Shown: positions 18,688 to 30,588 of the stretch, piece by piece
Numbering within the stretch: the first letter of the stretch is position 1
Layout: the number at the start of each line of letters is the position of its first letter
Source: Hyphomonadaceae bacterium
Lineage (GTDB): Bacteria; Pseudomonadota; Alphaproteobacteria; Caulobacterales; Hyphomonadaceae
Direction: 5' to 3'
DNA length: 64,000 nt
Assembly (NCBI GenBank): GCA_022844345.1
Contig: JALHLU010000007.1
Coordinates: 186,001 to 250,000 of the forward strand
Made by a program: the position numbers and the translations under genes
The notes under the pieces: generated by a model
The model's database searches: none
Told to the model about the DNA's origin: nothing
Seen by the model: the letters and a program-made list of their open reading frames with translations, nothing else

Positions 18688-20487
18688 ATGCCGAGATACC
18701 AGGCGCCGCTGCGGGACATGAAATTCCTGCTTTTTGAAGTGCTTGATATTGGAGCGTATTCGAATCTGCCCCGCTTTTCCGATGCGCCTCGCGACGTTGT
18801 CGAGGCGGTTCTGGAGGGCGGGGCGGCCTTCGCCAGCGAAGTGCTGCAGCCGATCAACGCGATCGGCGACCGTCAGGGTTGCAAGCGCAACCCTGACGCC
18901 TCCGTGACGACGCCGGCGGGCTTCAGGGAAGCCTTCAAGCAGATGTCGGACGACGGGTGGATGGCGATTTCGGCCGATCCGGAGTGGGGTGGGCAGGGAC
19001 TGCCGCGCGTTGTCTCCATCCCCTTCCTTGAAATGTGCTCGTCCGCGAACATGGCGTTTGCGATGTATCCGGGCCTGACGCGGGGCGCTGCGGAAGCCAT
19101 CCTGGTTGGCGGCTCGGACGAGCAGAAGAAGACCTACCTTACCAACATGATGACCGGTAAATGGGCCGGCACCATGAATCTGACCGAGCCGCAGTGCGGC
19201 ACAGACCTCGGCCTGATCCGGACCAAGGCGGTTCCCCAGCCCAATGGAACCTACAAGATCTCTGGCCAGAAGATCTGGATTTCCGGCGGCGAGCAGGACC
19301 TCACCGAGAACATCATCCAGCTGGTGCTGGGGCGTATTGAGGGCGGGCCCGAGGGCATCAAGGGCATCTCGCTGTTCATCGTGCCGAAGTTCATCGTGAA
19401 GCCAGATGGCTCGCTGGGTGAGCGCAACGGCTATCAGTGCGGCGGCCTTGAAGAAAAGATGGGCATCCACGGCAACGCCACCTGCGTGATGAACTATGAG
19501 GGCGCGACAGGTTATCTGGTGGGCGAGGCTCACAAGGGCATGCGCACCATGTTCGTGATGATGAACGAAGCGCGGCTGGGCGTCGGGATGCAGGGCCTCG
19601 CGCAAGCGGAGGTGGCGTTCCAGAACGCCGCCGATTTCGCCCGCGAGCGCGTGCAGGGCCGCTCCATCACCGGCGCGAAGGCGCCGGACATGCCTGCCGA
19701 CCCGATCATCGTGCATCCGGACGTGCGCCGGATGTTGATGGACATGAAGGCGTTCACCGAGGGCGGCCGCGCGTTCGTGTACTGGACGGCGCTGCAGGGC
19801 GATCTCGAACAGGTCTCGCCTGACCCGCATGTCCGCGAGAAGGCCGAAGACCGGATGACGCTGCTGACGCCGGTGGTGAAGGCTTTCCTGACCGACCGCG
19901 GCTTCAAGTGCGCCAACGATGCGCTGCAGCTGCATGGCGGCACGGGCTATACGCGCGACCAGGGCGTCGAGCAGTTTGTGCGTGATGCGCGTATCGCCCT
20001 GATCTATGAGGGCACCAACGGCATCCAGGCGCTGGATCTTGTCGGCCGCAAGCTGGCCGCCAATGGCGGGCGTGCGGTGTTCGGGTTCTTCAACGATCTT
20101 GAGGAATTCGTATCCAGCAATGATGGCGACAAGGACCTGAAGCCGTATGTTGAGGGCGTGGCCCTGGCGACCGGGCAGCTGAAGGAAGCCACGATGTGGC
20201 TGATGCAGAATGGCATGTCGAATTTCGACAATGCCGGCGCATCCAGCCACGACTACCTGCAGCTATTCGGGCTCACCAGCCTCGCCTTCATGTGGGCCAA
20301 GATGGCCAAGGCGGCGCTGGCCCAGAAGGCCCAATCAGCTCAAGGTGAAGGCGACCGCTTCTATGACGACAAGCTGGCGACGGCCCGCTATTTCTTTGAA
20401 CGTGTCTTGCCTGACGTTACGTCACATCTCGCAAAGGTAAAGACAGGCGCAGGGTCGGTGATGGCCCTTCCCGCCGACGCATTCTGA
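18688..20487 (+). CDS. Acyl-CoA dehydrogenase (long form, about 600 aa)
   Basis: [79 protein letters not shown]. Confidence 0.95.
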   Translation: MPRYQAPLRDMKFLLFEVLDIGAYSNLPRFSDAPRDVVEAVLEGGAAFASEVLQPINAIGDRQGCKRNPDASVTTPAGFREAFKQMSDDGWMAISADPEWGGQGLPRVVSIPFLEMCSSANMAFAMYPGLTRGAAEAILVGGSDEQKKTYLTNMMTGKWAGTMNLTEPQCGTDLGLIRTKAVPQPNGTYKISGQKIWISGGEQDLTENIIQLVLGRIEGGPEGIKGISLFIVPKFIVKPDGSLGERNGYQCGGLEEKMGIHGNATCVMNYEGATGYLVGEAHKGMRTMFVMMNEARLGVGMQGLAQAEVAFQNAADFARERVQGRSITGAKAPDMPADPIIVHPDVRRMLMDMKAFTEGGRAFVYWTALQGDLEQVSPDPHVREKAEDRMTLLTPVVKAFLTDRGFKCANDALQLHGGTGYTRDQGVEQFVRDARIALIYEGTNGIQALDLVGRKLAANGGRAVFGFFNDLEEFVSSNDGDKDLKPYVEGVALATGQLKEATMWLMQNGMSNFDNAGASSHDYLQLFGLTSLAFMWAKMAKAALAQKAQSAQGEGDRFYDDKLATARYFFERVLPDVTSHLAKVKTGAGSVMALPADAF

Positions 20488-20533
20488 ACTGTCTCCCCGC
20501 TTCGCGGGTGCAGAGTTTTCACGGGAGGCCCCA

Positions 20534-21739
<1,206 letters not shown>

Positions 21740-21748
21740 GGAGCGCGT

Positions 21749-21976
21749 GTGATGGGGATCAGTGAGGCCAAGCTGAGTGCGCTAGCGGTATCCGCGCTCA
21801 CCGGCGTTGGCCTCACGATGTTCCTCAACACGGCGCTGCGCGATCTTGGCTCGGCTCTGGCTATCTCCGTCCCGGTGACGCTGGTGATGGGTGGGGTGAT
21901 GACCCTGTTCGCGTCGGACAACATCAAGAAGGGCGGCGAGAAGCCGTCCAAGAACAAAGCCAACAAAGGCGAATGA
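21749..21976 (+). CDS. Small membrane protein of unknown function in beta-oxidation operon
   Basis: 75 aa with two hydrophobic segments and Lys-rich tail; tightly placed between thiolase and fadB/J-like gene. Confidence 0.6.
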   Translation: MMGISEAKLSALAVSALTGVGLTMFLNTALRDLGSALAISVPVTLVMGGVMTLFASDNIKKGGEKPSKNKANKGE

Positions 21977-21977
21977 C

Positions 21978-24200
21978 ATGAACCTCGATACCTTCAGCTT
22001 CGATGTCGATGCAGACGGCATTGCGCTTGCCACGTTCGACGTGCCGGGCCGGTCGATGAACACGCTAACGGGCAAGGCCATCGCCGACCTCGCCACCATC
22101 GCGCAGGAAGTTGCGACCAACGCGACCATCAAGGGCCTGGTGATCACATCGGGCAAGACCAGCGGGTTCTGCGCGGGCGCAGACCTGGGCGAACTTGGCG
22201 GCGGTTCGGGCGGCGGCGGCGACAAGGGCGATCCGGAAGCTGGACTGAAGGCGGCTTTCGACCGTTCGTTCCAGATGAACAAGATCCTGCGTGCGCTCGA
22301 GACCTGCAAGAAACCGGTGGCCGCGGCGATCAATGGCCTAGCGCTTGGCGGCGGGCTTGAGGTCACGCTGGCCTGCCACTACCGTATCGCGGCGAATGAC
22401 AATCCGAAGCTGCAGCTTGGCCTGCCCGAAGCGAAAGTCGGCCTGATCCCCGGCGGCGGCGGCACGCAGCGCTTGCCGCGCCTGATCGGTGCGCAGGCGG
22501 CGGCGCCGTTCCTGCTGCAGGGCGAGAGCATGGCGGCTGAGCAGGCGAAGTCGCTGGGCGTGGTGCATGATCTTGCACCGACCGCGGAACTGGTCGGCAA
22601 GGCCAAGGCGTGGGTGAAGGCGAACCCGAACGCCAAGCAGCCTTGGGATGATCCGAAGTACAAGGTGCCCGGCGGCAATCCGAACTCGCAGCAGGGCTCG
22701 ACGGTGTTCACCTTCGGCTCGGCCATGCTGGCCAAGCAGACATGGGGCAACTATCCGGCGCAGAAGCACATCCTTTCGGCCGTGTATGAAGGCCTGTCGG
22801 TTCCGATGGACGCCGCGCTGCGGATCGAGAGCCGCTATTTCGTCAAGACGCTGATGACGCCCGAAGCGAAGGGCATGATCCGGTCGCTGTTCCTGTCGAT
22901 GCAGGATCTATCGAAAGGCGCGTCACGCCCGGCAGGCTTCCCCACGTTCGAGATCAAGAAGGCCGTGGTTGTCGGCGCCGGTCTGATGGGCGCAGGCATC
23001 GCCTATGTGCAGGCGAAGGCCGGTATCCCGACCGTGCTGCTCGATGTGAGCCAGGAGTCAGCCGACAAGGGCAAGGCGTACTCGCAGCGCATCGTCGAGA
23101 AGGACGTCTCGCGCGGCAAGCTTAGCAAGGAGAAGGGTGAGGCCCTGTTGGCGCTGATCACGCCGTCGACGGATTACGCGCTGGTGAAGGGTGCGGACAT
23201 TGTCGTTGAGGCGGTGTTCGAGAACGTTGAGCTGAAGGCCAAGGTGACCGCACAGATCGAGGAGCATCTGGGCGAGAACTCGGTGATGGGCACGAACACC
23301 TCCACCCTGCCGATCACGGGCCTCGCCAAGGCCTCGAAGCGCCCGGCCAATTTCATCGGCATCCACTTCTTCTCGCCGGTCGAGCGCATGGGCCTTGTCG
23401 AAATCATCGTCGGCAAGGAAACCTCGCAGGAGACGCTCGCCAAGACGATGGACTATGTCCTCAAGATCAAGAAGACGCCGATCGCGGTGAACGACTTCCG
23501 CGGCTTCTATACCTCGCGCGTCTTCGGCACCTATCCCGAAGAAGGCATGACGATGCTGGCCGAAGGCATCGCGCCGGCGATCATCGAGAATGTCGGCCGC
23601 ATGGCGGGCATGCCGATGGGCGCGCTGGAAGTGTCGGACTCGGTGGGCATCGACACGATGCTGAAGATCGGGCGCGAGAGCGCGAAGGTGGCTGGCCGGT
23701 CGTATGAACAGAACCCGGTCGGCGATCTCGTTGCGTGGATCGCCGAAGCGCAGGGGCGCGTGGGTCGCAAGGCTGGTAAGGGCTTCTACGACTACAACGA
23801 AGCCGGCAAGCCATCGCGCCTCTATCCGGACATCGCCAAGAAGATCGACATCAAGATCACGGAATGCCCGCCCGCGCTGAAGGAAGAACTGACCAAGCGT
23901 CTGCTCTACCGGCAGTGCGTGGAGGTGGCGCGCTGCTTCGAGGAAGGCGTGATCCTGGATGCGCGCGATGCGGACATCGGCTCGATCCTCGCCTGGGGCT
24001 TTGCGCCGTATTCGGGCGGCGTCTGCTCGTTCATGGACCTGAAGGTCGGCATCAAGAGGTTTGTCGAGGAATGCGACCGCCTCGCCGAAGCCTATGGCGA
24101 GCGCTTCCGGCCGAACGCGCTGCTGCGCGAAATGGCCGCCAAGGGCCAGACCTTCTATTCACGCTTCCCGCCGAAAGATCAGAAGGCGGCTGCGGCCTGA
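21978..24200 (+). CDS. Multifunctional enoyl-CoA hydratase / 3-hydroxyacyl-CoA dehydrogenase (FadB/FadJ-like)
   Basis: [87 protein letters not shown]. Confidence 0.96.
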   Translation: MNLDTFSFDVDADGIALATFDVPGRSMNTLTGKAIADLATIAQEVATNATIKGLVITSGKTSGFCAGADLGELGGGSGGGGDKGDPEAGLKAAFDRSFQMNKILRALETCKKPVAAAINGLALGGGLEVTLACHYRIAANDNPKLQLGLPEAKVGLIPGGGGTQRLPRLIGAQAAAPFLLQGESMAAEQAKSLGVVHDLAPTAELVGKAKAWVKANPNAKQPWDDPKYKVPGGNPNSQQGSTVFTFGSAMLAKQTWGNYPAQKHILSAVYEGLSVPMDAALRIESRYFVKTLMTPEAKGMIRSLFLSMQDLSKGASRPAGFPTFEIKKAVVVGAGLMGAGIAYVQAKAGIPTVLLDVSQESADKGKAYSQRIVEKDVSRGKLSKEKGEALLALITPSTDYALVKGADIVVEAVFENVELKAKVTAQIEEHLGENSVMGTNTSTLPITGLAKASKRPANFIGIHFFSPVERMGLVEIIVGKETSQETLAKTMDYVLKIKKTPIAVNDFRGFYTSRVFGTYPEEGMTMLAEGIAPAIIENVGRMAGMPMGALEVSDSVGIDTMLKIGRESAKVAGRSYEQNPVGDLVAWIAEAQGRVGRKAGKGFYDYNEAGKPSRLYPDIAKKIDIKITECPPALKEELTKRLLYRQCVEVARCFEEGVILDARDADIGSILAWGFAPYSGGVCSFMDLKVGIKRFVEECDRLAEAYGERFRPNALLREMAAKGQTFYSRFPPKDQKAAAA

Positions 24201-24220
24201 TCTGACGGCTACCGGATATG

Positions 24221-24252
24221 GAGAGGCCGGGCGAGCAATCGCCCGGCCTCTC
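24221..24252. terminator. Bidirectional terminator-like hairpin between convergent genes
   Basis: gagaggccgggcga-GCAA-tcgcccggcctctc: perfect 14-bp stem with GNRA tetraloop on + strand. Confidence 0.7.
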
Positions 24253-26199
24253 TCATTGACCGATGTGGGTCTGGAGGAAGGCTGCGATCTCGTTCAGGGC
24301 GCGGGTGCGGCTTTCGGGGGCGACGAGGCTGTGGTCATCCTTGCCGATGCGTAGAAACGTCACCGGCTTGTTCGCCGCGCGAAGGGCCTCATCCATCAGC
24401 TCGCTCTGGCGTTGTGGAACGACAAGATCGTCCGTGCCGTGGATCAGGAGGACGGGCGCCTTGAAGTTGGCGGCGAGGCGGTAGGGGGAGACGGCTTCGA
24501 TTGCGGCGGCGTCCTTTTCGGGATCGCCGATGACGCTTTGCCAGTAGGCATAGGTGCGTGAGTCAGGTCCATTCTCCCGCTTCTCGTGGCCGAGCATGGT
24601 CTTGAGGTCGGAGACGCCGGCGATGGCGACGACGCATTTGTAGAGGTCTGGCGTGAACGCCCCGCCTGCGAGCGCGGAATAGCCGCCATAGCTCCAGCCC
24701 ACGATGCAGGTGCGGTTGGGATCGGCCCAGCCCATTGTGATCAGCGCCTTAGCGCCATCGGTGACGTCGTCCTGCATCTTGCGGCCCCACTCGCCATAGC
24801 CGGCCTGGGCGAAGCTGGCGCCGAACCCGCCGGAGCCACGGAAGTTGGGTTGCAGGACGAGATAGCCTTCGTTGGCGAGGAACTGGGCGAGCCAGTCGAA
24901 ACCGACGCTGTCGTATGACTCGGGCCCGCCGTGCGGCATGACGATCATTGGCAGGTTCTTGCGCTGATCTGCCGGCACGCCGACGGGCCAGGTGATCAGC
25001 GTCGGTATGGGGAGGCCGTCGCGCGCCTTGTATTCGACCGTCACAACTTCGGCGATTTCCTCGGGCTTGATGTCGGGCCGGGCGCGGGCGACCTGCGTGA
25101 GGCGGCGGCCGGGGCGATCGTAGAGGATGTAACGCGGCGGCTGGGCGCCGCCATCGACGTAGAGCAGGATCTTGTTCCAGTCGTCGGTCCACGAGGCGAG
25201 CGCGACGGCCGAGTCCGGCATCGCACCGACTGCGGCTTTCACTTCGCGGTTAAGCTGCTCGTCGAAAAGTTCGTAGCTGGGATACATGCCGGAGTAGGCG
25301 ACGCCCATTACCACCTTGTTCTCGTCGTTGATCACGCCGGCGATCTCCGCGCCCTCGCGCGTCTTCAGCGGGCCGGTGAGCGCGCCATCTGCGAGCGCGA
25401 TCTCGAACATCTCGGGGAATTCTGAAGATTCGTATTTGAGAGCGACCAGCGCGCCTTCGCGTTCGGAGAATCCGACAATGCCGAGCGATGGGCGCTTCGT
25501 GGTCTCTGAATAGATCACGCGGTCGCCGCCGCCGGGATTGTAGGCGCGGATCTGGTAAAGGCTCTGCTTCTCGCTGAAGTCGATGCGGGCGATGATGTTC
25601 GCCTTGTTATCCATCACCCAGCTGACCGTCATGCTGGAGCCTTGGCCGCCATTGAGGCGCGCGCCGCGCCCGGTCTCGAGGTTGACCTTGACCAGATCGA
25701 GCGTCGGGTCTGTGCCTGTCTTGTCCATGAAGGCGGGCATGTAGACGTGCTGTCCGCCGGGATCGATGCCGACGATGCTGCCGAGGCCGGTCTGGAAACG
25801 GTAGAGGCCCTGGGTGGCGACCAGAAGCTGCACGATCTTCTTCGTCTTGATGTTGTAGGCGAAGGCGGCGGTGTCTTCGTAGCGGCGCGTCATCCCGTTG
25901 TTCGCGGTCATCTGGGACGCGCGAAGGATGATGTAGTCGGGGCCAACCCAATAGGCGCCATTGGCCTTCACGTCCGGCAGCTTGATCAGCGCCTCGTTCT
26001 TGCCCGTCGCGAGATCATACTTTGCAAGATAGTCGACCCCATCGACGCGGCTGATGTAGGCGACGTACTTGCCATCGGGAGAAATGTCGGGCGAGCGGAC
26101 GGCGGGCATGTCGCCGAAGGCTTCGGGCGGCGGTTTGGCGGTGGCGCTGCCAGCCACGAGCGCAAAAGCTGCGACGGCAACGGCAATTCTGCGAAGCAT
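24253..26199 (-). CDS. S9 family (prolyl oligopeptidase-like) peptidase, exported
   Basis: Signal peptide; IMPHGGPESYDS, CIVGWSYGGYSALAGG, LLIHGTDDLVVP, GKDDHSL catalytic motifs. Confidence 0.93.
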   Translation of the reverse strand: MLRRIAVAVAAFALVAGSATAKPPPEAFGDMPAVRSPDISPDGKYVAYISRVDGVDYLAKYDLATGKNEALIKLPDVKANGAYWVGPDYIILRASQMTANNGMTRRYEDTAAFAYNIKTKKIVQLLVATQGLYRFQTGLGSIVGIDPGGQHVYMPAFMDKTGTDPTLDLVKVNLETGRGARLNGGQGSSMTVSWVMDNKANIIARIDFSEKQSLYQIRAYNPGGGDRVIYSETTKRPSLGIVGFSEREGALVALKYESSEFPEMFEIALADGALTGPLKTREGAEIAGVINDENKVVMGVAYSGMYPSYELFDEQLNREVKAAVGAMPDSAVALASWTDDWNKILLYVDGGAQPPRYILYDRPGRRLTQVARARPDIKPEEIAEVVTVEYKARDGLPIPTLITWPVGVPADQRKNLPMIVMPHGGPESYDSVGFDWLAQFLANEGYLVLQPNFRGSGGFGASFAQAGYGEWGRKMQDDVTDGAKALITMGWADPNRTCIVGWSYGGYSALAGGAFTPDLYKCVVAIAGVSDLKTMLGHEKRENGPDSRTYAYWQSVIGDPEKDAAAIEAVSPYRLAANFKAPVLLIHGTDDLVVPQRQSELMDEALRAANKPVTFLRIGKDDHSLVAPESRTRALNEIAAFLQTHIGQ

Positions 26200-26330
26200 C
26201 TGATTTCCCCCTCAACACCAGATCCAGCAGACTACCTAAAATGGCAGCCGGGAAAAGGGGCGGTCCTCAGCGTTGACGGTGGGAGGGCGTGGGCGCAGCC
26301 TGATGGTTCAGGTGTGCAAGGAGTTTCGGG

Positions 26331-26846
26331 ATGTTGCGCAGGTGGGTGGGGTTGATCGTGCTGGGCGCATTCGCTGCGGCGCCGGCGATGGCCGATGTGA
26401 CAGCCATGGCGCCGGATGGGTTTGTCATTCAGGTGAAAGGCGAGGTGGCGCTGGATCGTGATGCGGCGTGGGCGCGGCTGCTGGAAATTGGCCTTTGGTG
26501 GAATGGCGCCCACACCTATTCGGGCGATGCGCTCAACGTGAAGCTGGATGCAATGGCGGGCGGCTGCTGGTGCGAACTGTGGGCGGGCGGCGAGGTGGAG
26601 CATGGGCGCGTCGTGATGGTGATGCCGAATGCAATGCTGCGCGCGGATACAGCGCTTGGTCCGCTGCAGGGGCTGGGCGTTTCAGGCGCAATGACTTTCA
26701 CGCTGGCCGACGGCGCGGCGGGCGGCACGGCGATCACGCTGGACTACAGGGTCAATGGTTCGTCCCTTTCGGCGCTCGACGAGTTGGCCGAGGCCGTGGA
26801 CCAGGTATTGACCGAACAGGTGACGGAGTTCGTGAAGCTCAACTAG
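26331..26846 (+). CDS. Exported SRPBCC-like protein
   Basis: Signal peptide; DRDAAWARLLEIGLWWNGAHTYSGDALNVKLD...TFTLADGAAGGTAITLDYRVNG. Confidence 0.6.
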   Translation: MLRRWVGLIVLGAFAAAPAMADVTAMAPDGFVIQVKGEVALDRDAAWARLLEIGLWWNGAHTYSGDALNVKLDAMAGGCWCELWAGGEVEHGRVVMVMPNAMLRADTALGPLQGLGVSGAMTFTLADGAAGGTAITLDYRVNGSSLSALDELAEAVDQVLTEQVTEFVKLN

Positions 26847-26855
26847 CCAAACGAA

Positions 26856-26879
26856 AAGGGCGCTCCGGAGAGCGCCCTT
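26856..26879. terminator. Bidirectional terminator hairpin
   Basis: aagggcgctc-cgga-gagcgccctt, 10-bp perfect stem between convergent CDSs. Confidence 0.75.
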
Positions 26880-26903
26880 CCCAGTAGAGTGTCCGAGCGA
26901 ATC

Positions 26904-27554
26904 TTACTGCGTGACGGGACGCAGGGTCACTTCCACGCGGCGGTTCTGCGAACGCTTGGCTTCCGTGTTGTCCGGGAAGACGATCGGGTCGAGTTCGCCC
27001 GCGCCGCCGGTGGCCATACGCTGAGCCATCACGCCCTTGCCCTGCAGATAGGAGCGGACCGCGTTGGCCCGTTGCAGTGAAAGCTGGAGGTTGTTTTCCT
27101 CCGAGCCTTCGGTCGAGGCGTGGCCGACAATGTCGATTGTCGTCTGCGGATACTGGTTCAGCGACTCCGCCACCTTGTCGAGCCAGGGCATGAAGGTTGG
27201 CGAGAGCGCGGCCGAGCCCTTGTTGAAGGTGACGTCAGCTGGCATCACGAGTTCGATCGTGTCGCCGACGCGCTGGAGGCCGATGCCGCTCGACATGGTC
27301 TGGCGCTTCAGGTCTTCTTCCTGGCCGTCCATGTAGCGGCCAATGGCGCCGCCCGCGAGCGCGCCGACAGCTGCGCCGACCACGGCGTTGCGGCCATCGT
27401 CGCCACCCATGAAGACGCCGCCGATGGCGCCTGCGAGTGCGCCGATGCCGGCGCCAGTTGCGGTGCGTCCGTAGATCGCCTGGCCGGTAAGCGGATCAGT
27501 GGCGCAAGCAGTCATGGCGAGTGCAGCCGCCGTTATAAAAAGAATACGCTTCAT
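26904..27554 (-). CDS. OmpA-family lipoprotein with glycine-zipper domain
   Basis: Lipobox MTACAT; GAGIGALAGAIGGVFMGGDDGRNAVVGAAVGALAGGAIG; OmpA C-terminal IVGHASTEGSEENNLQLSLQRANAVRSYL...RSQNRRVEVTL. Confidence 0.93.
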   Translation of the reverse strand: MKRILFITAAALAMTACATDPLTGQAIYGRTATGAGIGALAGAIGGVFMGGDDGRNAVVGAAVGALAGGAIGRYMDGQEEDLKRQTMSSGIGLQRVGDTIELVMPADVTFNKGSAALSPTFMPWLDKVAESLNQYPQTTIDIVGHASTEGSEENNLQLSLQRANAVRSYLQGKGVMAQRMATGGAGELDPIVFPDNTEAKRSQNRRVEVTLRPVTQ

Positions 27555-28049
27555 CGAAGTCTCCCTTTGAAACAGTCCGAATCGACGAACACGCCGGTTC
27601 GCTCCCGCGTATATCCCCGATGATCAGGGCACAAACGCGGCCCGTCGCGTTCGGTTGCGCCCAGATTGATTCATTGCGGGTTCACAATGGAGCAGCAGCG
27701 CAGAGGACCGCTGAGGAAGCCGGGCGGCTCCGCGTTGCTCACACCGGCAACAATTCCGCCACTGCGGCTTTCATGCACCAGCCTTGCCGTCAGCAGATCG
27801 GCTGCGCCCTGTGGGAATTGCCGATTCCCGTGAAGCTGGCGCGTCGCGCTTTGCGGCTGATCGCGGGCTGATGGCGATTTGGCGCATGGAAACTGGAAAT
27901 GTATCAGAGACTTGGCGGCAGAAATCAACGCGAAGCTTCGCTCTCTAGCCGCCGCGCGCGAGGGCTCCTCTCCGGTTGCGGAAGTGCTAGAGTGACGAGA
28001 CTCAAGTGTTCAGGGCGCAACATAGCGTCCGTGTCGTACGGGGTTGTGA

Positions 28050-28946
28050 ATGTCGGGACGGGCCGGAGGATCGACAAATCCTGCCGCCGCTATCGCGCGG
28101 GCCGCAGCATTTTGCTGTGCGCTGGCGCTGGCGGCGTGCGGCGGACAGGGCGCGCAGGCGCCGGCCGCTGACGCCGGAGGTGCGGACGCAGGCCTCAGCA
28201 ATGCGGGCGGGGCGCAGGGCGCAGCAGGTGGTTCGTCTGAAAATTCAGGCGGCCTTTCCGTGATGGCGGACCCGTCGGGGCCGCTGGATATGACGACCTG
28301 GGTGATGCAGGCGCCCTTCTATGCGGCCGGCGATGAACCTGCCTGGCGGCTCGAGATCGCGGACGGTTGGTTCTCGTTCAAGCGGTCTGCCCTTCGCGCC
28401 ATCGAGGAGCCGATGGTCCAGCCCGTCAAGGATGGCGCGGCGGACGTCTTCCAGACGGGTTCGCTGAAGATCGTGATCCGGCGCGAGACCTGCCAGGCGG
28501 GTGGGCAGACGAGCGAGTTTGCGGTGGACGTAACCTATGACGACGATCCGTTCTCCGGCTGCGCGTTCCCCGCTCCGGCGGCGGGCATTGCGACTTCGCC
28601 CGAAGCGGGGGCCGTTGCCGGCGCTGTGGGCTCGATTGATGCCTGCCTTGCGAAGCTGGGCCAGCCGGCGCTGGTGACCGGCGTTGCGCCGCGCCAGGAT
28701 GGGGCGTTGACGTCTGTTGGCCTGCGCGCGCGCAATGGCACGCTGTACGAGTGTGGAGCGGAGACGGCTTCGGGTGCGATCCTCTATCTCGATCCCATCG
28801 AAGTGGGCGCCCAGGCTCCGTGGATGAGCCGCATGCGGTTCGTGCGCGAAGGTGTGGCGACGAGCGCGCCATGCCCCGATGCAGAAGAAGTGCGCGGGGG
28901 CGAGCAGGTGCTGGGCCGCATGCTGAGCCGCGCCTGCAAATTCTAG
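28050..28946 (+). CDS. Lipoprotein, COG3650-like
   Basis: CALALAACGGQG lipobox; FQTGSLKIVIRRETCQAGGQTSEFAVDVTYDDDPFSGCAFPA. Confidence 0.65.
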   Translation: MSGRAGGSTNPAAAIARAAAFCCALALAACGGQGAQAPAADAGGADAGLSNAGGAQGAAGGSSENSGGLSVMADPSGPLDMTTWVMQAPFYAAGDEPAWRLEIADGWFSFKRSALRAIEEPMVQPVKDGAADVFQTGSLKIVIRRETCQAGGQTSEFAVDVTYDDDPFSGCAFPAPAAGIATSPEAGAVAGAVGSIDACLAKLGQPALVTGVAPRQDGALTSVGLRARNGTLYECGAETASGAILYLDPIEVGAQAPWMSRMRFVREGVATSAPCPDAEEVRGGEQVLGRMLSRACKF

Positions 28947-28950
28947 GGCG

Positions 28951-29742
28951 TCAGTTCCAGGGCTTGTAGACCGATACTGCGGGAGGAAGCTCCGGCTCCT
29001 TTTTCGGCGGCCTTGCGGGCTGCGCTGCGACGCTCGCGACCATTCCGGATTCTGGCGTCTGGACCGAACGGGCGCTGAAGCCCTTGATCAAGAATGCCGG
29101 GTGGGCCGCAGCAGGGGCCGGCGCTGCCCGCGCAGCAGACACGAGTGGCGGCGGCATGGCGGGGGCAGGCTCGGGCTCGGGCGTTTTTGCAAAGCTCTCA
29201 ACGGCCCCGAAGGCTGGCTTCGGCAACGCCGCCGATGAAGGGGCGATGGGTGCAGCGGCGGCAGGGGCGGACCTCGGCGGCTCGGCGCGAACGATCTCCT
29301 GTGGCGGGGCGCGGTTGGGCTCAGGCGGCGGGGCGGCATGGGGCGGAGGCGGGGTCGAGGCCACCGCGGGCTGCGGCGCGGGCGCTGGTTCAGCGAAGGT
29401 CTTCGAGGGAGTCGAGAGCGAGGAAAGGATGCTTGCAATCGCAGCCTCCGCGCCGCGCGCCACGCGATGAGCCTTCCCGGCCATTGCGGCGACGTGCGTG
29501 GCGAAGGTGCCCGCGCCATCGGGCCAGGGGGTTGCAGCAAGATCGGCCGCGTCGGCGCGCTCGAGCTCCCGGCCATCGCCACGCAGGAGGCGCAGGGTCG
29601 GCGGCTCGGCCTCGACCTCGACGACATAGCCTTCGGAATCGAACCGCGAGGATTGGCGCTCGCCCTCCTGCCACGCGATGTGGCCGGCGTCTGTCAGTTC
29701 GCAGAGTTTGCGAATGAGCTGTTGCGTCGATGGATGCAGCAT
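28951..29742 (-). CDS. Hypothetical Pro/Ala-rich protein
   Basis: 263 aa ORF with non-low-complexity N-terminus (MLHPSTQQLIRKLCELTDAGHIAWQEGERQSSRFDSEGYVVEVEAEPPTLRLLRGDG), then long PA-rich region. Confidence 0.6.
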   Translation of the reverse strand: MLHPSTQQLIRKLCELTDAGHIAWQEGERQSSRFDSEGYVVEVEAEPPTLRLLRGDGRELERADAADLAATPWPDGAGTFATHVAAMAGKAHRVARGAEAAIASILSSLSTPSKTFAEPAPAPQPAVASTPPPPHAAPPPEPNRAPPQEIVRAEPPRSAPAAAAPIAPSSAALPKPAFGAVESFAKTPEPEPAPAMPPPLVSAARAAPAPAAAHPAFLIKGFSARSVQTPESGMVASVAAQPARPPKKEPELPPAVSVYKPWN

Positions 29743-29791
29743 TTTGTATTCAGCCTCCCGGGATGAAGGATGGGAGCGGAGAGGGGCTGGG

Positions 29792-30205
29792 TCAAGTTTG
29801 GCGGATGAGCCGGGCGATGCGGCGTGAAAGCTTTGCGGGATCGCGGGTTTCGCATTCCCAGAGGGTGCGCGGGGCCCAGCCCAGCTTGCGGAGCGCGGCG
29901 GCGGCGGCTTTGTCGCGCACTATGTTGCGGCTGATCTTGGCCTGCCAGTAGGCGCGGTTGGTCTGTGGCATGCGGGCGCCGCGTTGGCAGTCGTGGCCGT
30001 GCCAGAAGCAGCCATGGACGAAGAGGACGATGCGGCGCGAGGGGAAGGCCAGATCCGGCTTGCCGGGCAGATCGTCGCGATGGAGCCGGAAGCGCAGCCC
30101 AAGGGCATGGGCTGCGCGGCGAACCGCGAGTTCGGGCGTGGTGTCCTTCGACTTCACCGCGCGCATCACGGCGGAGCGTTGTGCAGGGTTGAAGACGTCC
30201 GTCAT
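29792..30205 (-). CDS. vsr: Very short patch repair (Vsr) endonuclease
   Basis: MTDVFNPAQRSAVMRAVKSKDTTPELAVRR...GKPDLAFPSRRIVLFVHGCFWHGHDC. Confidence 0.95.
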   Translation of the reverse strand: MTDVFNPAQRSAVMRAVKSKDTTPELAVRRAAHALGLRFRLHRDDLPGKPDLAFPSRRIVLFVHGCFWHGHDCQRGARMPQTNRAYWQAKISRNIVRDKAAAAALRKLGWAPRTLWECETRDPAKLSRRIARLIRQT

Positions 30206-30292
30206 CGGAAGGTTTGCCGCGAAGAGGTTGAATCCAAGTGTGCGCAGGGCGAATGTGCTCCACCCGATTCTATCTTGAAGCAAGGAAACGTC

Positions 30293-30562
30293 ATGGCTCG
30301 TACAACGCACCGCAGCTCGAAGGGCACGAAACTCTACGCCGTTCGCGACAAGGAAGGCCAGTTCAAGGATATCCAGACCTACAAGCGCGCGCATGGGCAG
30401 GACATCAAGCGCACCAGCATGGCGGAAACAGCCGCGAAGAAAGCAGCTGCGAAGAAGGCTGCCAAGAAAGCTCCGGCCAAGAAGGCGGCTGTGAAGAAGA
30501 CGGCCGTGAAGAAGATGGCTGTGAAGAAAGTGGCGAAGAAGGCTGCAGCGAAGAAGAAGTGA
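30293..30562 (+). CDS. Histone H1-like Lys/Ala-rich protein
   Basis: MARTTHRSSKGTKLYAVRDKEGQFKDIQTYKRAHGQDIKRTSMAETAAKKAAAKKAAKKAPAKKAAVKKTAVKKMAVKKVAKKAAAKKK; RBS-like aaggaa upstream. Confidence 0.85.
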   Translation: MARTTHRSSKGTKLYAVRDKEGQFKDIQTYKRAHGQDIKRTSMAETAAKKAAAKKAAKKAPAKKAAVKKTAVKKMAVKKVAKKAAAKKK

Positions 30563-30588
30563 TCGGGAGGGCGCGTATGCGGGCGGCG

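Noticed and set aside
18586-20250. 554-aa - strand ORF opposite acyl-CoA dehydrogenase
   Set aside because: Antisense shadow; His/Arg/Leu-biased composition with no domain-like motif
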